From Prevotella sp. (GTDB lineage: Bacteria > Bacteroidota > Bacteroidia > Bacteroidales > Bacteroidaceae), in the NCBI GenBank assembly GCA_022486815.1, contig JAKVJW010000006.1, forward strand, positions 59,550 to 123,549: a stretch of 64,000 nucleotides of DNA, given 5' to 3'. The notes under the pieces are model-generated. The model did not search any database. It was given only the letters and a program-made list of their open reading frames with translations, and was not told the origin of the DNA. This document shows, piece after piece, positions 18,864 through 31,150 of the stretch. Every line of letters begins with the position of its first letter. Position 1 is the first letter of the stretch. Position numbers and translations under genes: made by a program.

Positions 18864-21800
18864 ATGAAAAGTTTTAAAAATCTGGGCAAACATTGTTTGT
18901 TTTTAATGATGTTGCTCTGCCTGTTCCCTCTTGGAATTCAGGCTCAAAATTATGTAAAAGGTACCATTCTTGATGAACATGGCGAACCGGTTATTGGTGC
19001 AACTATTAAAGTTTTGGGTTCGAGTGAAGGTGTAGTCAGTGACCTTGATGGACATTTCTCAATGAATGTTAAACCTGGAGTAAAACTTGCTATTTCTTAT
19101 GTGGGTTATAAGACCCAAGTGGTAAAAGCAAGTAGCAATATGAAAATTCAACTTCTTATAGATTCTAAATTTATTGATGAGGTTGTAGTTGTTGGCTATG
19201 GTGTACAGAGAAAGAGTGATCTTACAGGCTCTGTTGCAACCGTGAGTGAAAAAGACTTGGAGAATCGTTCTACTTCTGATGCTGCTGCTGCTTTGCAAGG
19301 CAAAGCTTCTGGAGTTCAAGTCCTGAACTTTTCTGGTGCCCCAGGTCAAGGTGCTTCTATTCGTGTTCGTGGTTATTCTTCTAATTCTGGTAACCTTGGT
19401 CCGTTGCTTATCGTTGATGGTTTGAAAGTAGACAATATTCAATACCTTGACCCGTCAATGATTGAGAGTGTCGAAGTCTTGAAGGATGCAGCTTCTGCTG
19501 CTATTTATGGTGCACAAGCCGGTAATGGTGTTGTCTTAATTACAACTACTAAAGGTGGAACCGGTAAAGCCAGTGTTTCTTATGATTTAAAGCTTATCGA
19601 TCAAAGTGTTGCTCATAAGGCAGAACTCTTTAATGCTAAGGATTTCATAGCATACAAGGAAATGTCTGGTATTGATATGGATACGAAACTGAAAGCCAAT
19701 AACTATAATGGTACTGATACCGATTGGCAGGATGTTGTTTTTAATCCTTCTTGGTCTGTTCAGCATTCTTTAACTTTTAAGGGTGGAAATAGTAAAGGCC
19801 ATTTCTTGACAACATTGAATATGTTAAAAAATGATGGTATTGTTGTTGGCAACAAAGATCAGTATAAACGTATGACTGCTCAGATCAATGCCGATTATAA
19901 TCTCTTCAGATGGATTTCTGTAGGAACTAATACCTCTATAGAAAAGTGGAGTACACGTTCCGTGCCGCAGATGAACCTCTTTGGTTCAGTCTATACTTCT
20001 GCTCTGACGCTGGATCCTCTTACTCCTGTTTATTTTGATGATCCTTCAGAATTCCCTTCAGATATGTTACAAGCTTATAAGGCCGGCAAGAATATTTTGA
20101 AAGATCCATCTAATGGCAAATGGTATGCTGTTTCAAAATATCAGACTGATGATAATGGTAATCCGCTGCTGCAACGTGACCTGGTTGATTCTAAATCGAG
20201 CGGTATTAATGTTCGTGGAACAATGTATGCCAATATTACTCCTTTTAAAGGATTGACTTTTACGTCTCGTTTTGGCTATCGTATCTATTTTAATAATGTC
20301 CATAGTTATAGACCTGCTTATTTTGCCAGTAGTATGGTATACAGTGATAACTATGATATCTCTGCTAATTCTAATACCGGTTATTATTATCAATGGGAAA
20401 ACTTTGCCAATTATAATTTCTCTCTTGCCAAGAATAACTTTACAGTTATGGGTGGTATGTCTTATATTGAGGATAACTCAGATAATGTAAGTGCCGGAGC
20501 TAATGGCCCTGATATTCTTACTGGTTATGAGAGTAATTTTCATTATCTCAATTATGTCAATAATAATGACAAAACTACCAAGTCTATCGGTAACGCTCCT
20601 GGTCGTATGGTCAGCATTTCTTATTTTGGTCGTTTGGTCTATAATTTTGATAATCGTTATGGCTTTCAGGCTAACTTCCGTGCTGATGCTTTCGATTCTT
20701 CTAAACTTGCAAAGAACAATCGTTGGGGATATTTCCCTTCTTTTTCTGCAGGATGGACTGCCAGTAATGAGAAATTCTTCAAGAATATATTTGATCCCAA
20801 AGTATGGAGTTTCCTGAAACTTCGTGCATCATGGGGACGTAATGGTAACATTAATGTGTTGAGTGGCTATCCTTATGCAACAACTATTTCTTATAATAGT
20901 TACTGGTATCAGTATAGTGTCACTGATCCGGCAGTCAGTTATGGTTCTGCTCCTTCTGGACTTGTTAATCCTAAGTTGAAATGGGAAACATCTGATCAGG
21001 TCGATCTTGGACTTGATGCTCGTTTCCTGAATGATCGTTTGACTCTTGGAATCGACTATTTCAACAAGAAGACACGTGATTTGCTTGTCAGCGTGCCGGT
21101 CGCTAACGAGGTAGGTGTAGATAATGAAATCATGAATGCAGGTAAAGTTCGCAATCGTGGTCTTGAGATTGAACTTGGCTGGAAAGATCATATCAACGAC
21201 TTCCGTTATCAGGTTTATGGTAACTTCTCTTCTCTTTCCAATAGGGTTACTTATCTTGATCCTAGTGTTGGACGTATCGTTCAAACTGTTTCTGGGTGTA
21301 ATAACCCAATGAGTAAGGTGTTTGAGGCTGGACATCCTATTTGGTATTTCAAAGGGTATCAGTATGATGGTGTAAATCATGAAACAGGTGCTCCCAAGAT
21401 TCATGATTTCAATGGTGATAATGTCATTAATGAAGATGATATGACAGATATTGGTTCTCCTATACCTACTTATACCTATGGTATTACCATTAATATGGCT
21501 TATAAAGGTTTTGACTTTACACTCTTTGGTACTGGTCAGGGTGGCAATAAAATATTTAACCTTGCTTATCGTGCTGATACTCCGCTACGTAATTCTCTGA
21601 GATATTATTATAAGAATGCATGGACACCTGATAATCACGGTGGTTCAATGCCTGATCCTAAACAGGTAGTTAATGATTGGCATTTCTGGGGGTCTTCTGC
21701 TTCAGAGTTCAGTGGTGCTTTCTTCAAGTTTAAACAGATTCAACTTGGTTATACGTTGCCAAAGAACTTAGTCAGAAAGGTGATGCTAAGTAATGTCCGC

Positions 21801-21959
21801 GTATATCTTTCTCTTGATGATTTCTTTACGATCACTAAATATCCTGGTCTTGATCCTGAGACTGCAACCATGAATAATGATAGTTGGTTAATGGGGTGCG
21901 ATGTTGGTTCATTCCCAACTTCTAAAAAGTTTATTATGGGTCTTAACATTACATTCTAG
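18864..21959 (+). CDS. SusC-like TonB-dependent outer-membrane transporter
   Basis: The protein has 1031 residues from ATG 18864; a TTG six bases upstream is an unlikely start. A signal peptide (about 1-28, ending GIQAQ) precedes a carboxypeptidase-D-like domain (VKGTILDEHGEPVIGA, about 31-110) and a TonB box-like DEVVVVGYG. A plug domain (LQGKASGVQV, VRGYSSNS, VLKDAASAAIYGAQAGNGV) leads into a 22-strand barrel ending in aromatic residues (LNITF). It imports oligosaccharides across the outer membrane with its SusD partner 26 bp downstream. The substrate, xylooligosaccharides, is inferred from the neighbouring enzymes. Confidence 0.95.
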   Translation: MKSFKNLGKHCLFLMMLLCLFPLGIQAQNYVKGTILDEHGEPVIGATIKVLGSSEGVVSDLDGHFSMNVKPGVKLAISYVGYKTQVVKASSNMKIQLLIDSKFIDEVVVVGYGVQRKSDLTGSVATVSEKDLENRSTSDAAAALQGKASGVQVLNFSGAPGQGASIRVRGYSSNSGNLGPLLIVDGLKVDNIQYLDPSMIESVEVLKDAASAAIYGAQAGNGVVLITTTKGGTGKASVSYDLKLIDQSVAHKAELFNAKDFIAYKEMSGIDMDTKLKANNYNGTDTDWQDVVFNPSWSVQHSLTFKGGNSKGHFLTTLNMLKNDGIVVGNKDQYKRMTAQINADYNLFRWISVGTNTSIEKWSTRSVPQMNLFGSVYTSALTLDPLTPVYFDDPSEFPSDMLQAYKAGKNILKDPSNGKWYAVSKYQTDDNGNPLLQRDLVDSKSSGINVRGTMYANITPFKGLTFTSRFGYRIYFNNVHSYRPAYFASSMVYSDNYDISANSNTGYYYQWENFANYNFSLAKNNFTVMGGMSYIEDNSDNVSAGANGPDILTGYESNFHYLNYVNNNDKTTKSIGNAPGRMVSISYFGRLVYNFDNRYGFQANFRADAFDSSKLAKNNRWGYFPSFSAGWTASNEKFFKNIFDPKVWSFLKLRASWGRNGNINVLSGYPYATTISYNSYWYQYSVTDPAVSYGSAPSGLVNPKLKWETSDQVDLGLDARFLNDRLTLGIDYFNKKTRDLLVSVPVANEVGVDNEIMNAGKVRNRGLEIELGWKDHINDFRYQVYGNFSSLSNRVTYLDPSVGRIVQTVSGCNNPMSKVFEAGHPIWYFKGYQYDGVNHETGAPKIHDFNGDNVINEDDMTDIGSPIPTYTYGITINMAYKGFDFTLFGTGQGGNKIFNLAYRADTPLRNSLRYYYKNAWTPDNHGGSMPDPKQVVNDWHFWGSSASEFSGAFFKFKQIQLGYTLPKNLVRKVMLSNVRVYLSLDDFFTITKYPGLDPETATMNNDSWLMGCDVGSFPTSKKFIMGLNITF

Positions 21960-21985
21960 ATGTTTCAAATTAAATAATCACGATT

Positions 21986-23698
21986 ATGAAAAAATATATA
22001 ATTTTCATTCTGTCCGGACTGTTTTTACTCAGTTCGTGTTCGGAAGACAAACTAGAAATAGAACAGAAAGGGGTTGTCACAGAAGAGAGTTTTTATAAGA
22101 CAGATGCAGATGCAGAGTCGGCCTTGACGGCTGCCTATCAGATGTTCATCACCAATGTGGGTGGATATAGTAGCATCGTCAATGCTCCTTATGTACTGTT
22201 CAACCTTTGTGGTGATGATATCTATGCTGCTGGCAACAACTATGGTGATAATGACTTTTTAGCCGCAATCAATGAGTTCCGTTACGATACACAGAATAGT
22301 GTGGTAAATGATTCTTATAAGGGATATTATCATGCTATCTATGGAGATAATCTGCTTATTGATAAATTTAAAGCGGGAACTACACCCATCCAGAAACGCT
22401 GTGTAGCTGAAGCACGGGTGATACGTGCTTATTGTCACATGATGCTTGCTATTGGCTGGAAGAACCCTCCATTGATTGATCACGTTCTTGTGGGTAGTGA
22501 CAAACCAGCGAATAGTGAAAGCCAGAAGGCCTTACTTGACTGGTGTGCGAAGGAATGTGAAGAAGCCGTTTCTGATCTAGATGAGCGTAAGAGTGTCGAT
22601 GATAAAGATGGTTCCGTAAAGGTTACTAAAGGCTTTGCTTGGAGTGTTGCTGGTAAATGCCATCTTTTTGCAAGTGAATATAATGAAGCAAAAAGTGATC
22701 TGAAAAAAGTTATCGATTCCGGTAAGTATGCGCTTGTTCCTACAGACCGCTGGAAGGAACTTTGGCATGTCGAAGGTGACGGTGACGAGGAAAAAATATT
22801 CGAACTCAATACGGTCGAAAATTCTAATATTGGTACATGGAGTGGTAAGATTCAGCGTTCTACCTGGATGCTGCCGAATGCATGGAATTGGCGTAGTGAC
22901 AAACTTGTTACATCACCTACAATGCAAGGTGTAGGAGGATGGGGAGGCCTTGGCGTTAATGAGAAATTCGCGCAGGATTTTGAAAACAATGATGGTGACT
23001 CTCCACGTAGAAAAGCTTCTATTATCTCATATAAGGAATTTATGACAGATCTGGCATATCCTGATGATGCTGATAAAACAATGACTGAGGATGAGAAACT
23101 AGCTGATCCTAACCGTGGTATTAATAGTCCGGAAGGTCTTTATGGACAGTGTCTGTATTTGCCATTGAAACGAATTTATACTAAGGCAGATGTTTATCCT
23201 AATAGTTATAGCGTAAATAACTATCTGATTATGCGCTATGCAGAGGTGCTGCTGATGTATGCAGAAGCATGTGCCCAGACTAATGATCCTTCAGGGCTAA
23301 AATACCTGAATGCTATTCAGGTGCGTGCGGGTTCGAAGCACATCAGCTCTACGCTCACATTGGATGAAGTAAAGAATGAAAAGAAGTATGAGATGTGGCT
23401 AGAGGATTGCCGCTGGCCGGATATGGTTCGATGGGGTGACCTTGATGGCATAAAGAATGCCGGAAAGAACATTCCTTCTCTTCATGATGAGTTTATAGCT
23501 CCGGATAAACCGAATTACAAGAAGAAGCATGTAGGCTATCTTACTTATAGTAATCCTAATGAAGGAAAGACTTTCGGATTCGTCAAAGGGAAACACGAAT
23601 ATTTCCCAATTCCGTATTCTGAGACGTCAACTAATTCGAACATTACGCAGAATCCGGGATGGGGAACGGCTTCCTCAACAAATCCTGCAAGTAAGTAG
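21986..23698 (+). CDS. SusD/RagB-like surface glycan-binding lipoprotein
   Basis: The protein has 570 residues. The lipoprotein signal (FLLSSC, Cys at about 18) is followed by a helix-rich SusD fold: ESFYKTDADAESALTAAY near the N-terminus, the TPR-like core around ARVIRAYCHMMLAIGW, and the C-terminal YLIMRYAEVLLMYAEA with EKKYEMWLEDCRWPDMVRWGD. It captures oligosaccharide at the cell surface for the adjacent SusC. A spacing of 26 bp implies one transcript. Confidence 0.95.
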   Translation: MKKYIIFILSGLFLLSSCSEDKLEIEQKGVVTEESFYKTDADAESALTAAYQMFITNVGGYSSIVNAPYVLFNLCGDDIYAAGNNYGDNDFLAAINEFRYDTQNSVVNDSYKGYYHAIYGDNLLIDKFKAGTTPIQKRCVAEARVIRAYCHMMLAIGWKNPPLIDHVLVGSDKPANSESQKALLDWCAKECEEAVSDLDERKSVDDKDGSVKVTKGFAWSVAGKCHLFASEYNEAKSDLKKVIDSGKYALVPTDRWKELWHVEGDGDEEKIFELNTVENSNIGTWSGKIQRSTWMLPNAWNWRSDKLVTSPTMQGVGGWGGLGVNEKFAQDFENNDGDSPRRKASIISYKEFMTDLAYPDDADKTMTEDEKLADPNRGINSPEGLYGQCLYLPLKRIYTKADVYPNSYSVNNYLIMRYAEVLLMYAEACAQTNDPSGLKYLNAIQVRAGSKHISSTLTLDEVKNEKKYEMWLEDCRWPDMVRWGDLDGIKNAGKNIPSLHDEFIAPDKPNYKKKHVGYLTYSNPNEGKTFGFVKGKHEYFPIPYSETSTNSNITQNPGWGTASSTNPASK

Positions 23699-23829
23699 AG
23701 TATATGCATTTTTTAGGTCTTGAAGATATGTATTTGTTTTACCTAATATAATTTTTCTTTCATGCCCTCGTTATAAGTGCTTTTCTTTCTTATTGTATAA
23801 AATGAAATAAAACAAGTGTGTTTTGAGAC

Positions 23830-23869
23830 ATTTCTTAAATGCTTTTTTAAGAAATAAGTTGTAATTTTG
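23830..23869 (+). promoter_or_regulatory. 9-bp inverted repeat followed by a -7 box before the double esterase
   Basis: ATTTCTTAA (23830-23838) and TTAAGAAAT (23847-23855) form a perfect inverted repeat around an 8-nt loop. TAATTTTG (23862-23869, TAnnTTTG) follows, 73 bp before the ATG at 23942. The repeat sits where -33 contacts would be. It could be an operator or the end of the susCD transcript. Confidence 0.35.
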
Positions 23870-23929
23870 TAGAATAAAAAGTAAAATGCCTTATTTCGAG
23901 GGCTTATTTAGAATAGAAGTAAAACATAA

Positions 23930-25873
<1,944 letters not shown>

Positions 25874-25921
25874 AATCTGTATAGTGTAAAGATAATTAAG
25901 AAACTTTTTATATAGGTGTTA

Positions 25922-25929
25922 TAATTTTG
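25922..25929 (+). promoter_or_regulatory. -7-like box (TAATTTTG) before the third GH43
   Basis: It matches TAnnTTTG 69 bp before the start at 25998, but no -33 TTG is visible. A hairpin (25943-25973) lies between it and the gene, so transcription from here would cross it. Confidence 0.3.
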
Positions 25930-25942
25930 TTGATTCAATTAG

Positions 25943-25975
25943 AAAACGCTGTGCCGTCATGGCATGGCGTTTTAC
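25943..25975 (+). terminator. hairpin with short T-run after the double esterase
   Basis: AAAACGCTGTGCC (25943-25955), loop GTCAT and GGCATGGCGTTTT (25961-25973) pair over 13 bp with two G-U wobbles. It is either the terminator of the esterase gene or a leader hairpin of the next GH43. Confidence 0.6.
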
Positions 25976-25997
25976 TTGAATATTAAATAAATGAGAA

Positions 25998-27665
25998 ATG
26001 AATAAAATAAATATCTTGTCAGCCGTTTTGTTTCTTTTTTCTGTAACCATGAACGCTCAGACGGCAACTTTTCATTATTTTTGCTATCATGGTAATGATA
26101 CCAGATTTCAAGAAGCAATTGATAAGAATCGGGAATATTTTAATCCTGTTATAGCAGGGTATCATCCTGATCCTTCTTTCTGTAGAGCTGGCGATACCTA
26201 TTACCTCGTAAATTCCTCCTTTTCTTATTTCCCAGGAGTTCCAATTTACCAGAGTAAGGATCTTATACATTGGAATCAGATTGGACAGGTGTTGGACCGT
26301 GCTTCTCAGGATCCACTTGACCATCAGAACGTTTCTGGTGGTATCTTCGCTCCGGCTATTTCCTATAATAGGTATAATAAAACCTTCTATATGATTACTA
26401 CTAATGTCGGGAAAGGCAGTTTCTTCGTGAAAACGAAAAATCCCGAGAAAGGTTGGAGTGATCCCATTTATCTTCCTCAAATAGATGGTATAGATCCTTC
26501 TTTTTTCTTTGACCGTGACGGGAAAGGTTATATCGTGCATAATGCTCCCGTCTATGGAAATACAGCCTACGAAGGACAGAGAGCCATTCGTATTTTTCGT
26601 TTTGATGTAAATGGTGACAGCATTATTGGGAAACCGAAAGAAATTGTTCGGGGAGGAACGCATGTCGATCAGCATCCAATCTGGATTGAAGGACCTCATC
26701 TTTATCGTATTGGTAAATTCTATTATTTGATGTGTGCAGAAGGGGGTACTAGTACGAATCATAGTGAAGTAATCTTCCGTTCTGCAAATCCAATGGGTCC
26801 TTGGGAAGAAGATCCTGAGAATCCCATATTGACACAGAGAGAGGGCTTGGATCCCAATCGCCTTGATAAAGTGACCTGCACTGGACATGCAGATCTGTTA
26901 CAAAGTAAATCAGGAGACTGGTGGGCAGTCTTTCTGGGTTGTCGTCCTTATAAAGATGATTTATATAATACGGGGAGGGAAACTTTCTTGTTACCTGTGA
27001 CATGGGAGAAGGGCTGGCCTGTAATCTTACAGAAGGGCAAGGCTATTCCTACGGTATGTCAGATGCATTCCTGGCAATGGAAGACAAAGGCAATTAAGGC
27101 TATTCCTACCACTGGTAATTTTACATTCCGTGATGATTTCCATGAACAGAAACTAAATCCTTGTTGGACTTTCCTTCGTAATCCATCTTCGTTTTATACA
27201 TTAGGACAGGACGGACTGAAAATTTCTGCTTTGCCAGTAACAATCGAGCAGAAAAAATCACCCTCTGCTTTGTTTTATCGCCAGCAGCATACTACATTCA
27301 ATACAGAGACAGAGGTTGTCTTTTCTCCGGAAAATGACAAGCAATTTGCCGGTCTTTGTCTCTTCCAGAATGAAAAGTATAATTTTGTATTTGGTAAGAC
27401 TAGAATAAATAATCGTTTGGCTATTTTATTGACTCGTACGGAGTTAATGCCCGTAACGATTGCCACCGTTTTTATTGATGGGAAAGATTCCAATGCACCG
27501 GTCAGACTGAAAATTCATGGTGATGGTCAATACTATGACTTCTATTATTCTATAGGTAATGGAGGATGGCAGGTTATGGCGCGTGGGGTAGATGCTTCTA
27601 ATCTGTCCACTTCTAAAAGTGGAGGTTTTGTCGGTACCATGATTGGCCTGTATGCTTCGAAATAG
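25998..27665 (+). CDS. GH43 beta-xylosidase/arabinofuranosidase with C-terminal beta-sandwich
   Basis: The protein has 555 residues with a signal peptide (about 1-20, ending MNAQ). The GH43 propeller spans about 48-360. Its catalytic residues are D in HPDPSF, D in GIDPSFF and E in WIEGPHLY, with the substrate-pocket stretch YLVNSSFSYFPGVPIYQS. Residues about 375-555 form the GH43 C2-type beta-sandwich (FRDDFHEQKLNPCWTFLRNP). It most likely releases xylose or arabinose from short arabinoxylan oligomers in the periplasm. Last gene of the locus; the enzymes at its two ends are both GH43. Confidence 0.92.
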   Translation: MNKINILSAVLFLFSVTMNAQTATFHYFCYHGNDTRFQEAIDKNREYFNPVIAGYHPDPSFCRAGDTYYLVNSSFSYFPGVPIYQSKDLIHWNQIGQVLDRASQDPLDHQNVSGGIFAPAISYNRYNKTFYMITTNVGKGSFFVKTKNPEKGWSDPIYLPQIDGIDPSFFFDRDGKGYIVHNAPVYGNTAYEGQRAIRIFRFDVNGDSIIGKPKEIVRGGTHVDQHPIWIEGPHLYRIGKFYYLMCAEGGTSTNHSEVIFRSANPMGPWEEDPENPILTQREGLDPNRLDKVTCTGHADLLQSKSGDWWAVFLGCRPYKDDLYNTGRETFLLPVTWEKGWPVILQKGKAIPTVCQMHSWQWKTKAIKAIPTTGNFTFRDDFHEQKLNPCWTFLRNPSSFYTLGQDGLKISALPVTIEQKKSPSALFYRQQHTTFNTETEVVFSPENDKQFAGLCLFQNEKYNFVFGKTRINNRLAILLTRTELMPVTIATVFIDGKDSNAPVRLKIHGDGQYYDFYYSIGNGGWQVMARGVDASNLSTSKSGGFVGTMIGLYASK

Positions 27666-27742
27666 GAGTAGCCAGTCCTTATATTAAAAGTGTAACCTGA
27701 ATGATATATTTGTGTTCGTATAGACCAAGGGGGTAATGAAAA

Positions 27743-28537
27743 TTATTTAAAATAATATTGCCCCTTATGTCTTGTACGTTTACCGTATTCGATAGCATGG
27801 TGGGGACAGTGGTGGTAGCAGTTGAAGCAATTCAGACAAGAACCGTCATGTTTCCACTGTGGTTCTTTACCCTTACCACCTTCCAAGTCTCCAGTTGGGC
27901 AAACCTGGGCACAGATGCCACATTTTACACAGCGGTCACTCACTACATGAAAAGGTTTGTCTGTAATAAGGAATTTCTCAAAGAATGCTCCTAGAAGCTG
28001 TGAATTAATCCACGGCCAACGACCTTTATGTAAACGGAAAACGCCTTCTTTTTTATCAAATATTTCTTCGCAAATTACTTTCAGCATCTCATGGGCTGCG
28101 GTCTTCTTTCTGATTTCATTTTCTTTTGAATCAACATCCATGAACGGCAGCCCTACATACGTCTCTGGCATAAGTATAGAATAGGCAGAGTCTACGTGGT
28201 TGACTTTGATGTTTCTAAGTGATTGATTAGAGGCCAGAGCATTGTTTATATATCTGTCTATAGTTAATCCTATATCATCACCTGCTGTAACAACGGAGTA
28301 TGTAAATGGTTTCTCTTCATCTTCCAGAACAAGGTGAGCTATGAATTTTCTTACAATGGTTGGTGGTCTCCATCCATGTATCGGAAAAACAAAGCCTAAG
28401 CGTTCACCTCTTTTGAGAAAGAAATGCTCCCTTTTGCCCCATACATCAGAAATAGAAATAAGGGTATCTTTTGTCGCCATTGCCAACTTCTGAGCTACCC
28501 ATTTGGAATCACCTTCTGCTGAGAAATAGAATATCAT
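27743..28537 (-). CDS. EFR1-family flavodoxin/ferredoxin fusion
   Basis: The protein has 264 residues. The N-terminal flavodoxin-like half has an FMN-phosphate-loop-like IFYFSAEGDSKWVA. The C-terminal half has two [4Fe-4S] motifs (CVKCGICAQVCP and CLNCFNCYHHCP). This is the arrangement annotated EFR1 in Bacteroidales and Clostridia. It probably carries low-potential electrons in anaerobic metabolism; the partner is unknown. It is transcribed opposite to the xylan locus, and a strong hairpin separates it from the DUF1573 gene upstream. Confidence 0.88.
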   Translation of the reverse strand: MIFYFSAEGDSKWVAQKLAMATKDTLISISDVWGKREHFFLKRGERLGFVFPIHGWRPPTIVRKFIAHLVLEDEEKPFTYSVVTAGDDIGLTIDRYINNALASNQSLRNIKVNHVDSAYSILMPETYVGLPFMDVDSKENEIRKKTAAHEMLKVICEEIFDKKEGVFRLHKGRWPWINSQLLGAFFEKFLITDKPFHVVSDRCVKCGICAQVCPTGDLEGGKGKEPQWKHDGSCLNCFNCYHHCPHHAIEYGKRTRHKGQYYFK

Positions 28538-28553
28538 AATTCCTGTTTATAAA

Positions 28554-28585
28554 AAATGGATAGCATGTTTTCATACTATCCATTT
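28554..28585 (-). terminator. intrinsic terminator after the DUF1573 gene
   Basis: AAATGGATAG (28554-28563) and CTATCCATTT (28576-28585) form a 10-bp stem, extendable by ATG/CAT. On the minus strand it is followed by six T. It lies 26 bp past the DUF1573 stop and before the EFR1 gene, so EFR1 needs its own promoter. Confidence 0.8.
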
Positions 28586-28611
28586 ATAAGTAGTAATTAA
28601 AATCTTCTTTA

Positions 28612-28998
28612 TTAGTTTTTCGCTTCAGTCATATTTCCTTCAATATACAGGCGGGTCATTTCTACGACACCGTTGGTACGGACTGTTACTGTTTTCTTGA
28701 AGTGTCCGGGGAATTTGCCTTTACCATTATAGGTTACTGCAATTTCTCCCTTTTCCCCTGGCATAATAGGCTTTTTCGTGTAACTGGGTATCGTACAACC
28801 GCAACTAGCAACAGCCTGATTGATAATCAGTGGCTTATTTCCTTTGTTGACGAAAGTAAATGTTGCTTTTTGAATAGGTTGGGCCTCGGAAAAGGTGCCG
28901 AAATCATGAGATAGTTTGTCAAATTTGATTTCTGCTTGTGCACTGGCACTTAAAGTGCAGACAAGCATCAGGAGCATACTTAAAACTAACTTTTTCAT
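28612..28998 (-). CDS. secreted DUF1573 protein
   Basis: The protein has 128 residues from the ATG giving MKKLVLSMLL; a longer start at 29034 would put 12 unlikely residues before the signal peptide and overlaps the promoter box. A signal peptide (about 1-20) is followed by one Ig-like DUF1573 domain with the family hallmarks FDFGTFSE-like HDFGTFSE, NKGNKPLIINQAVASCGC and YTKKPIMPGEKG. Function is unknown for the family. The paired Cys in SCGC may be a metal or disulfide site. Confidence 0.88.
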   Translation of the reverse strand: MKKLVLSMLLMLVCTLSASAQAEIKFDKLSHDFGTFSEAQPIQKATFTFVNKGNKPLIINQAVASCGCTIPSYTKKPIMPGEKGEIAVTYNGKGKFPGHFKKTVTVRTNGVVEMTRLYIEGNMTEAKN

Positions 28999-29031
28999 AT
29001 TATTATCACTTGATTTATAGTTCGTTGCATG

Positions 29032-29039
29032 CAAAGGTA
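29032..29039 (-). promoter_or_regulatory. -7 element (TACCTTTG) for the DUF1573 gene
   Basis: It is an exact TAnnTTTG on the minus strand, 33 bp before the ATG at 28998. It excludes the longer start at 29034, which would lie inside the box. Confidence 0.55.
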
Positions 29040-29089
29040 AGGAGAATGTTCAGTATAAGTTTCATTTTTTACAAAAATTAATGCTTTTA

Positions 29090-29121
29090 TTTGGCAATTA
29101 TCTTGATTTATTGTATTTTTG
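29090..29121 (+). promoter_or_regulatory. promoter for aspS (TTTG, 20 bp, TATTTTTG)
   Basis: TTTG at 29090-29093 and TATTTTTG at 29114-29121 are 20 bp apart, matching the Bacteroidetes housekeeping consensus, and lie 30 bp before the aspS ATG. Confidence 0.75.
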
Positions 29122-29151
29122 CAAATCAGAATTGAAAACACTTAACTTAAT

Positions 29152-30912
29152 ATGTATAGAACAAATACGTGTGGGGAGCTGCGTCTCTCGGACGTGGGTG
29201 AAAATGTAACACTGGCCGGTTGGGTCCAGCGTTCAAGAAAATTAGGAGGCATGACTTTTGTTGACCTTCGCGACCGTTATGGAATAACCCAATTAGTTTT
29301 TAACGAAGCTAAAGATAGGACGTTATGTGATCTGGCTAATCAACTGGGTCGTGAATATTGCATTCAGGTTAAAGGTGTGGTCAATGAGCGTACTAGCAAG
29401 AATTCGAAGATGGATACGGGCGATATTGAAATTATTGCTGAAGAACTGAATGTGATTTCTCCGAGTTTGACTCCACCGTTTACTATTGAGGACAATACTG
29501 ATGGTGGAGATGACCTCCGTATGAAATACCGTTACCTTGATCTTCGTCGTCCGTGTGTGAGAAAGAATTTGGAATTACGACATAGGATGACAATCTTAAT
29601 CCGTAATTTTCTGGATACCAAAAAATTTATCGAGGTTGAGACTCCTGATTTGATTGGAAGTACTCCGGAAGGAGCTCGTGATTTTGTTGTCCCTTCACGT
29701 ATGAATCCAGGACAGTTCTATGCTTTGCCGCAGAGTCCTCAACTTTTGAAGCAATTATTGATGGTGGCGGGTTTTGACCGATATTTTCAGATTGCAAAGT
29801 GTTTCCGTGATGAAGATCTTCGTGCTGATCGACAACCTGAATTTACACAAGTAGATTGTGAAATGAGTTTTGTCGATCAAGATGATATTATCAATCTTTT
29901 CGAAGAGATGTGCCGTATGCTGTTCAGAGAGATTCGTGGTGTCGAATTGCCCAAACTGCAACAAATGACATGGCAGGAAGCCATGAGGCGTTTTGGTAGT
30001 GATAAGCCGGATATCCGTTTTGGAATGGAATTTGTGGAACTTCAGGATATATTGAAGGATAAAGGTACTTTCAGCGTCTTTAATGAGGCAAGTTATATCG
30101 GAGGTATTTGTGTGCCCGGTTGTGCTGATTATAGTCGTAAACAACTTAATGAGTTGACTGACTATGTGAAATCTCCTCAAGTTGGTGCCAAGGGTCTTGT
30201 CTTTATTAAGTATAATGCTGACGGAACAGCTAAAAGTTCCGTGGATAAGTTTTATACTCAAGATGTTCTGGCAGAACTTAAAGAAAAGATGGGTGCAAAA
30301 GATGGTGACTTGGTGTTGATCCTCAGCGGGACTAATGCAAATAAAACCCGTATCCAACTTTGTTGTCTTCGTCTATTGATGGGGGAGCGTCTTGGACTGC
30401 GTGACAAGAATGTCTTTAAATGCTTGTGGATTATTGATTTCCCTCTTTTTGAGTGGAGTGAAGAAGAGCAACGTCTGGTATCAACGCACCATCCGTTTAC
30501 CATGCCGAATCCTGACGATATTCCTTTATTGGATGAGCATCCTGAGAAAGTTCGAGCAAAAGCTTACGACTTTGTTTGCAATGGTGTTGAAGTTGGTGGC
30601 GGAAGTATTCGTATTCATGATACAAAACTTCAGGAAAAGATGTTTAAAGTACTCGGCTTTACAAAGGAACGGGCTGAATCTCAATTTGGCTTTTTAATGA
30701 ATGCTTTCAAATATGGTGCGCCACCTCATGCTGGACTGGCATTTGGCTTGGATCGTTTTACTAGTATACTTGCGGGCTTGGATAGTATTCGTGATACTAT
30801 AGCTTTTCCTAAGAATAATAAGGGACGTGATGTGATGCTGGATGCTCCTTCTGAATTGAGCAAAAAGCAACTTGAGGAATTATCTATTTGCGTAGATATT
30901 CCTGCTGAATGA
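29152..30912 (+). CDS. aspS: aspartyl-tRNA synthetase (bacterial type)
   Basis: The protein has 586 residues. The N-terminal OB-fold anticodon domain (about 1-105, [19 protein letters not shown]) is followed by class II motifs: motif 1 around [20 protein letters not shown], motif 2 [16 protein letters not shown] and motif 3 [12 protein letters not shown]. The bacterial GAD insert lies at about 280-420. It charges tRNA-Asp and has the full length for the bacterial form. Confidence 0.97.
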   Translation: MYRTNTCGELRLSDVGENVTLAGWVQRSRKLGGMTFVDLRDRYGITQLVFNEAKDRTLCDLANQLGREYCIQVKGVVNERTSKNSKMDTGDIEIIAEELNVISPSLTPPFTIEDNTDGGDDLRMKYRYLDLRRPCVRKNLELRHRMTILIRNFLDTKKFIEVETPDLIGSTPEGARDFVVPSRMNPGQFYALPQSPQLLKQLLMVAGFDRYFQIAKCFRDEDLRADRQPEFTQVDCEMSFVDQDDIINLFEEMCRMLFREIRGVELPKLQQMTWQEAMRRFGSDKPDIRFGMEFVELQDILKDKGTFSVFNEASYIGGICVPGCADYSRKQLNELTDYVKSPQVGAKGLVFIKYNADGTAKSSVDKFYTQDVLAELKEKMGAKDGDLVLILSGTNANKTRIQLCCLRLLMGERLGLRDKNVFKCLWIIDFPLFEWSEEEQRLVSTHHPFTMPNPDDIPLLDEHPEKVRAKAYDFVCNGVEVGGGSIRIHDTKLQEKMFKVLGFTKERAESQFGFLMNAFKYGAPPHAGLAFGLDRFTSILAGLDSIRDTIAFPKNNKGRDVMLDAPSELSKKQLEELSICVDIPAE

Positions 30913-31150
30913 TATAGACTCTGTTTTGTTCTGCTCTTATTGATAAAGAAAGATGAAATGATAGATGAATTTCTGTTTGATTTAAGTCAAGAATTTCGTT
31001 TTTTTTGTTTCTAAAGTCTTTAATGCGTAACATTTTTACTGAGAATAATGTAAATTTGAAGAAAAGAATTATCGTTTGTAACGAACTTACAAAAATAGGT
31101 GGGTTTTTATTTACATTGGTAAACCCTGACTAATTTTAAAGATTGACAAA

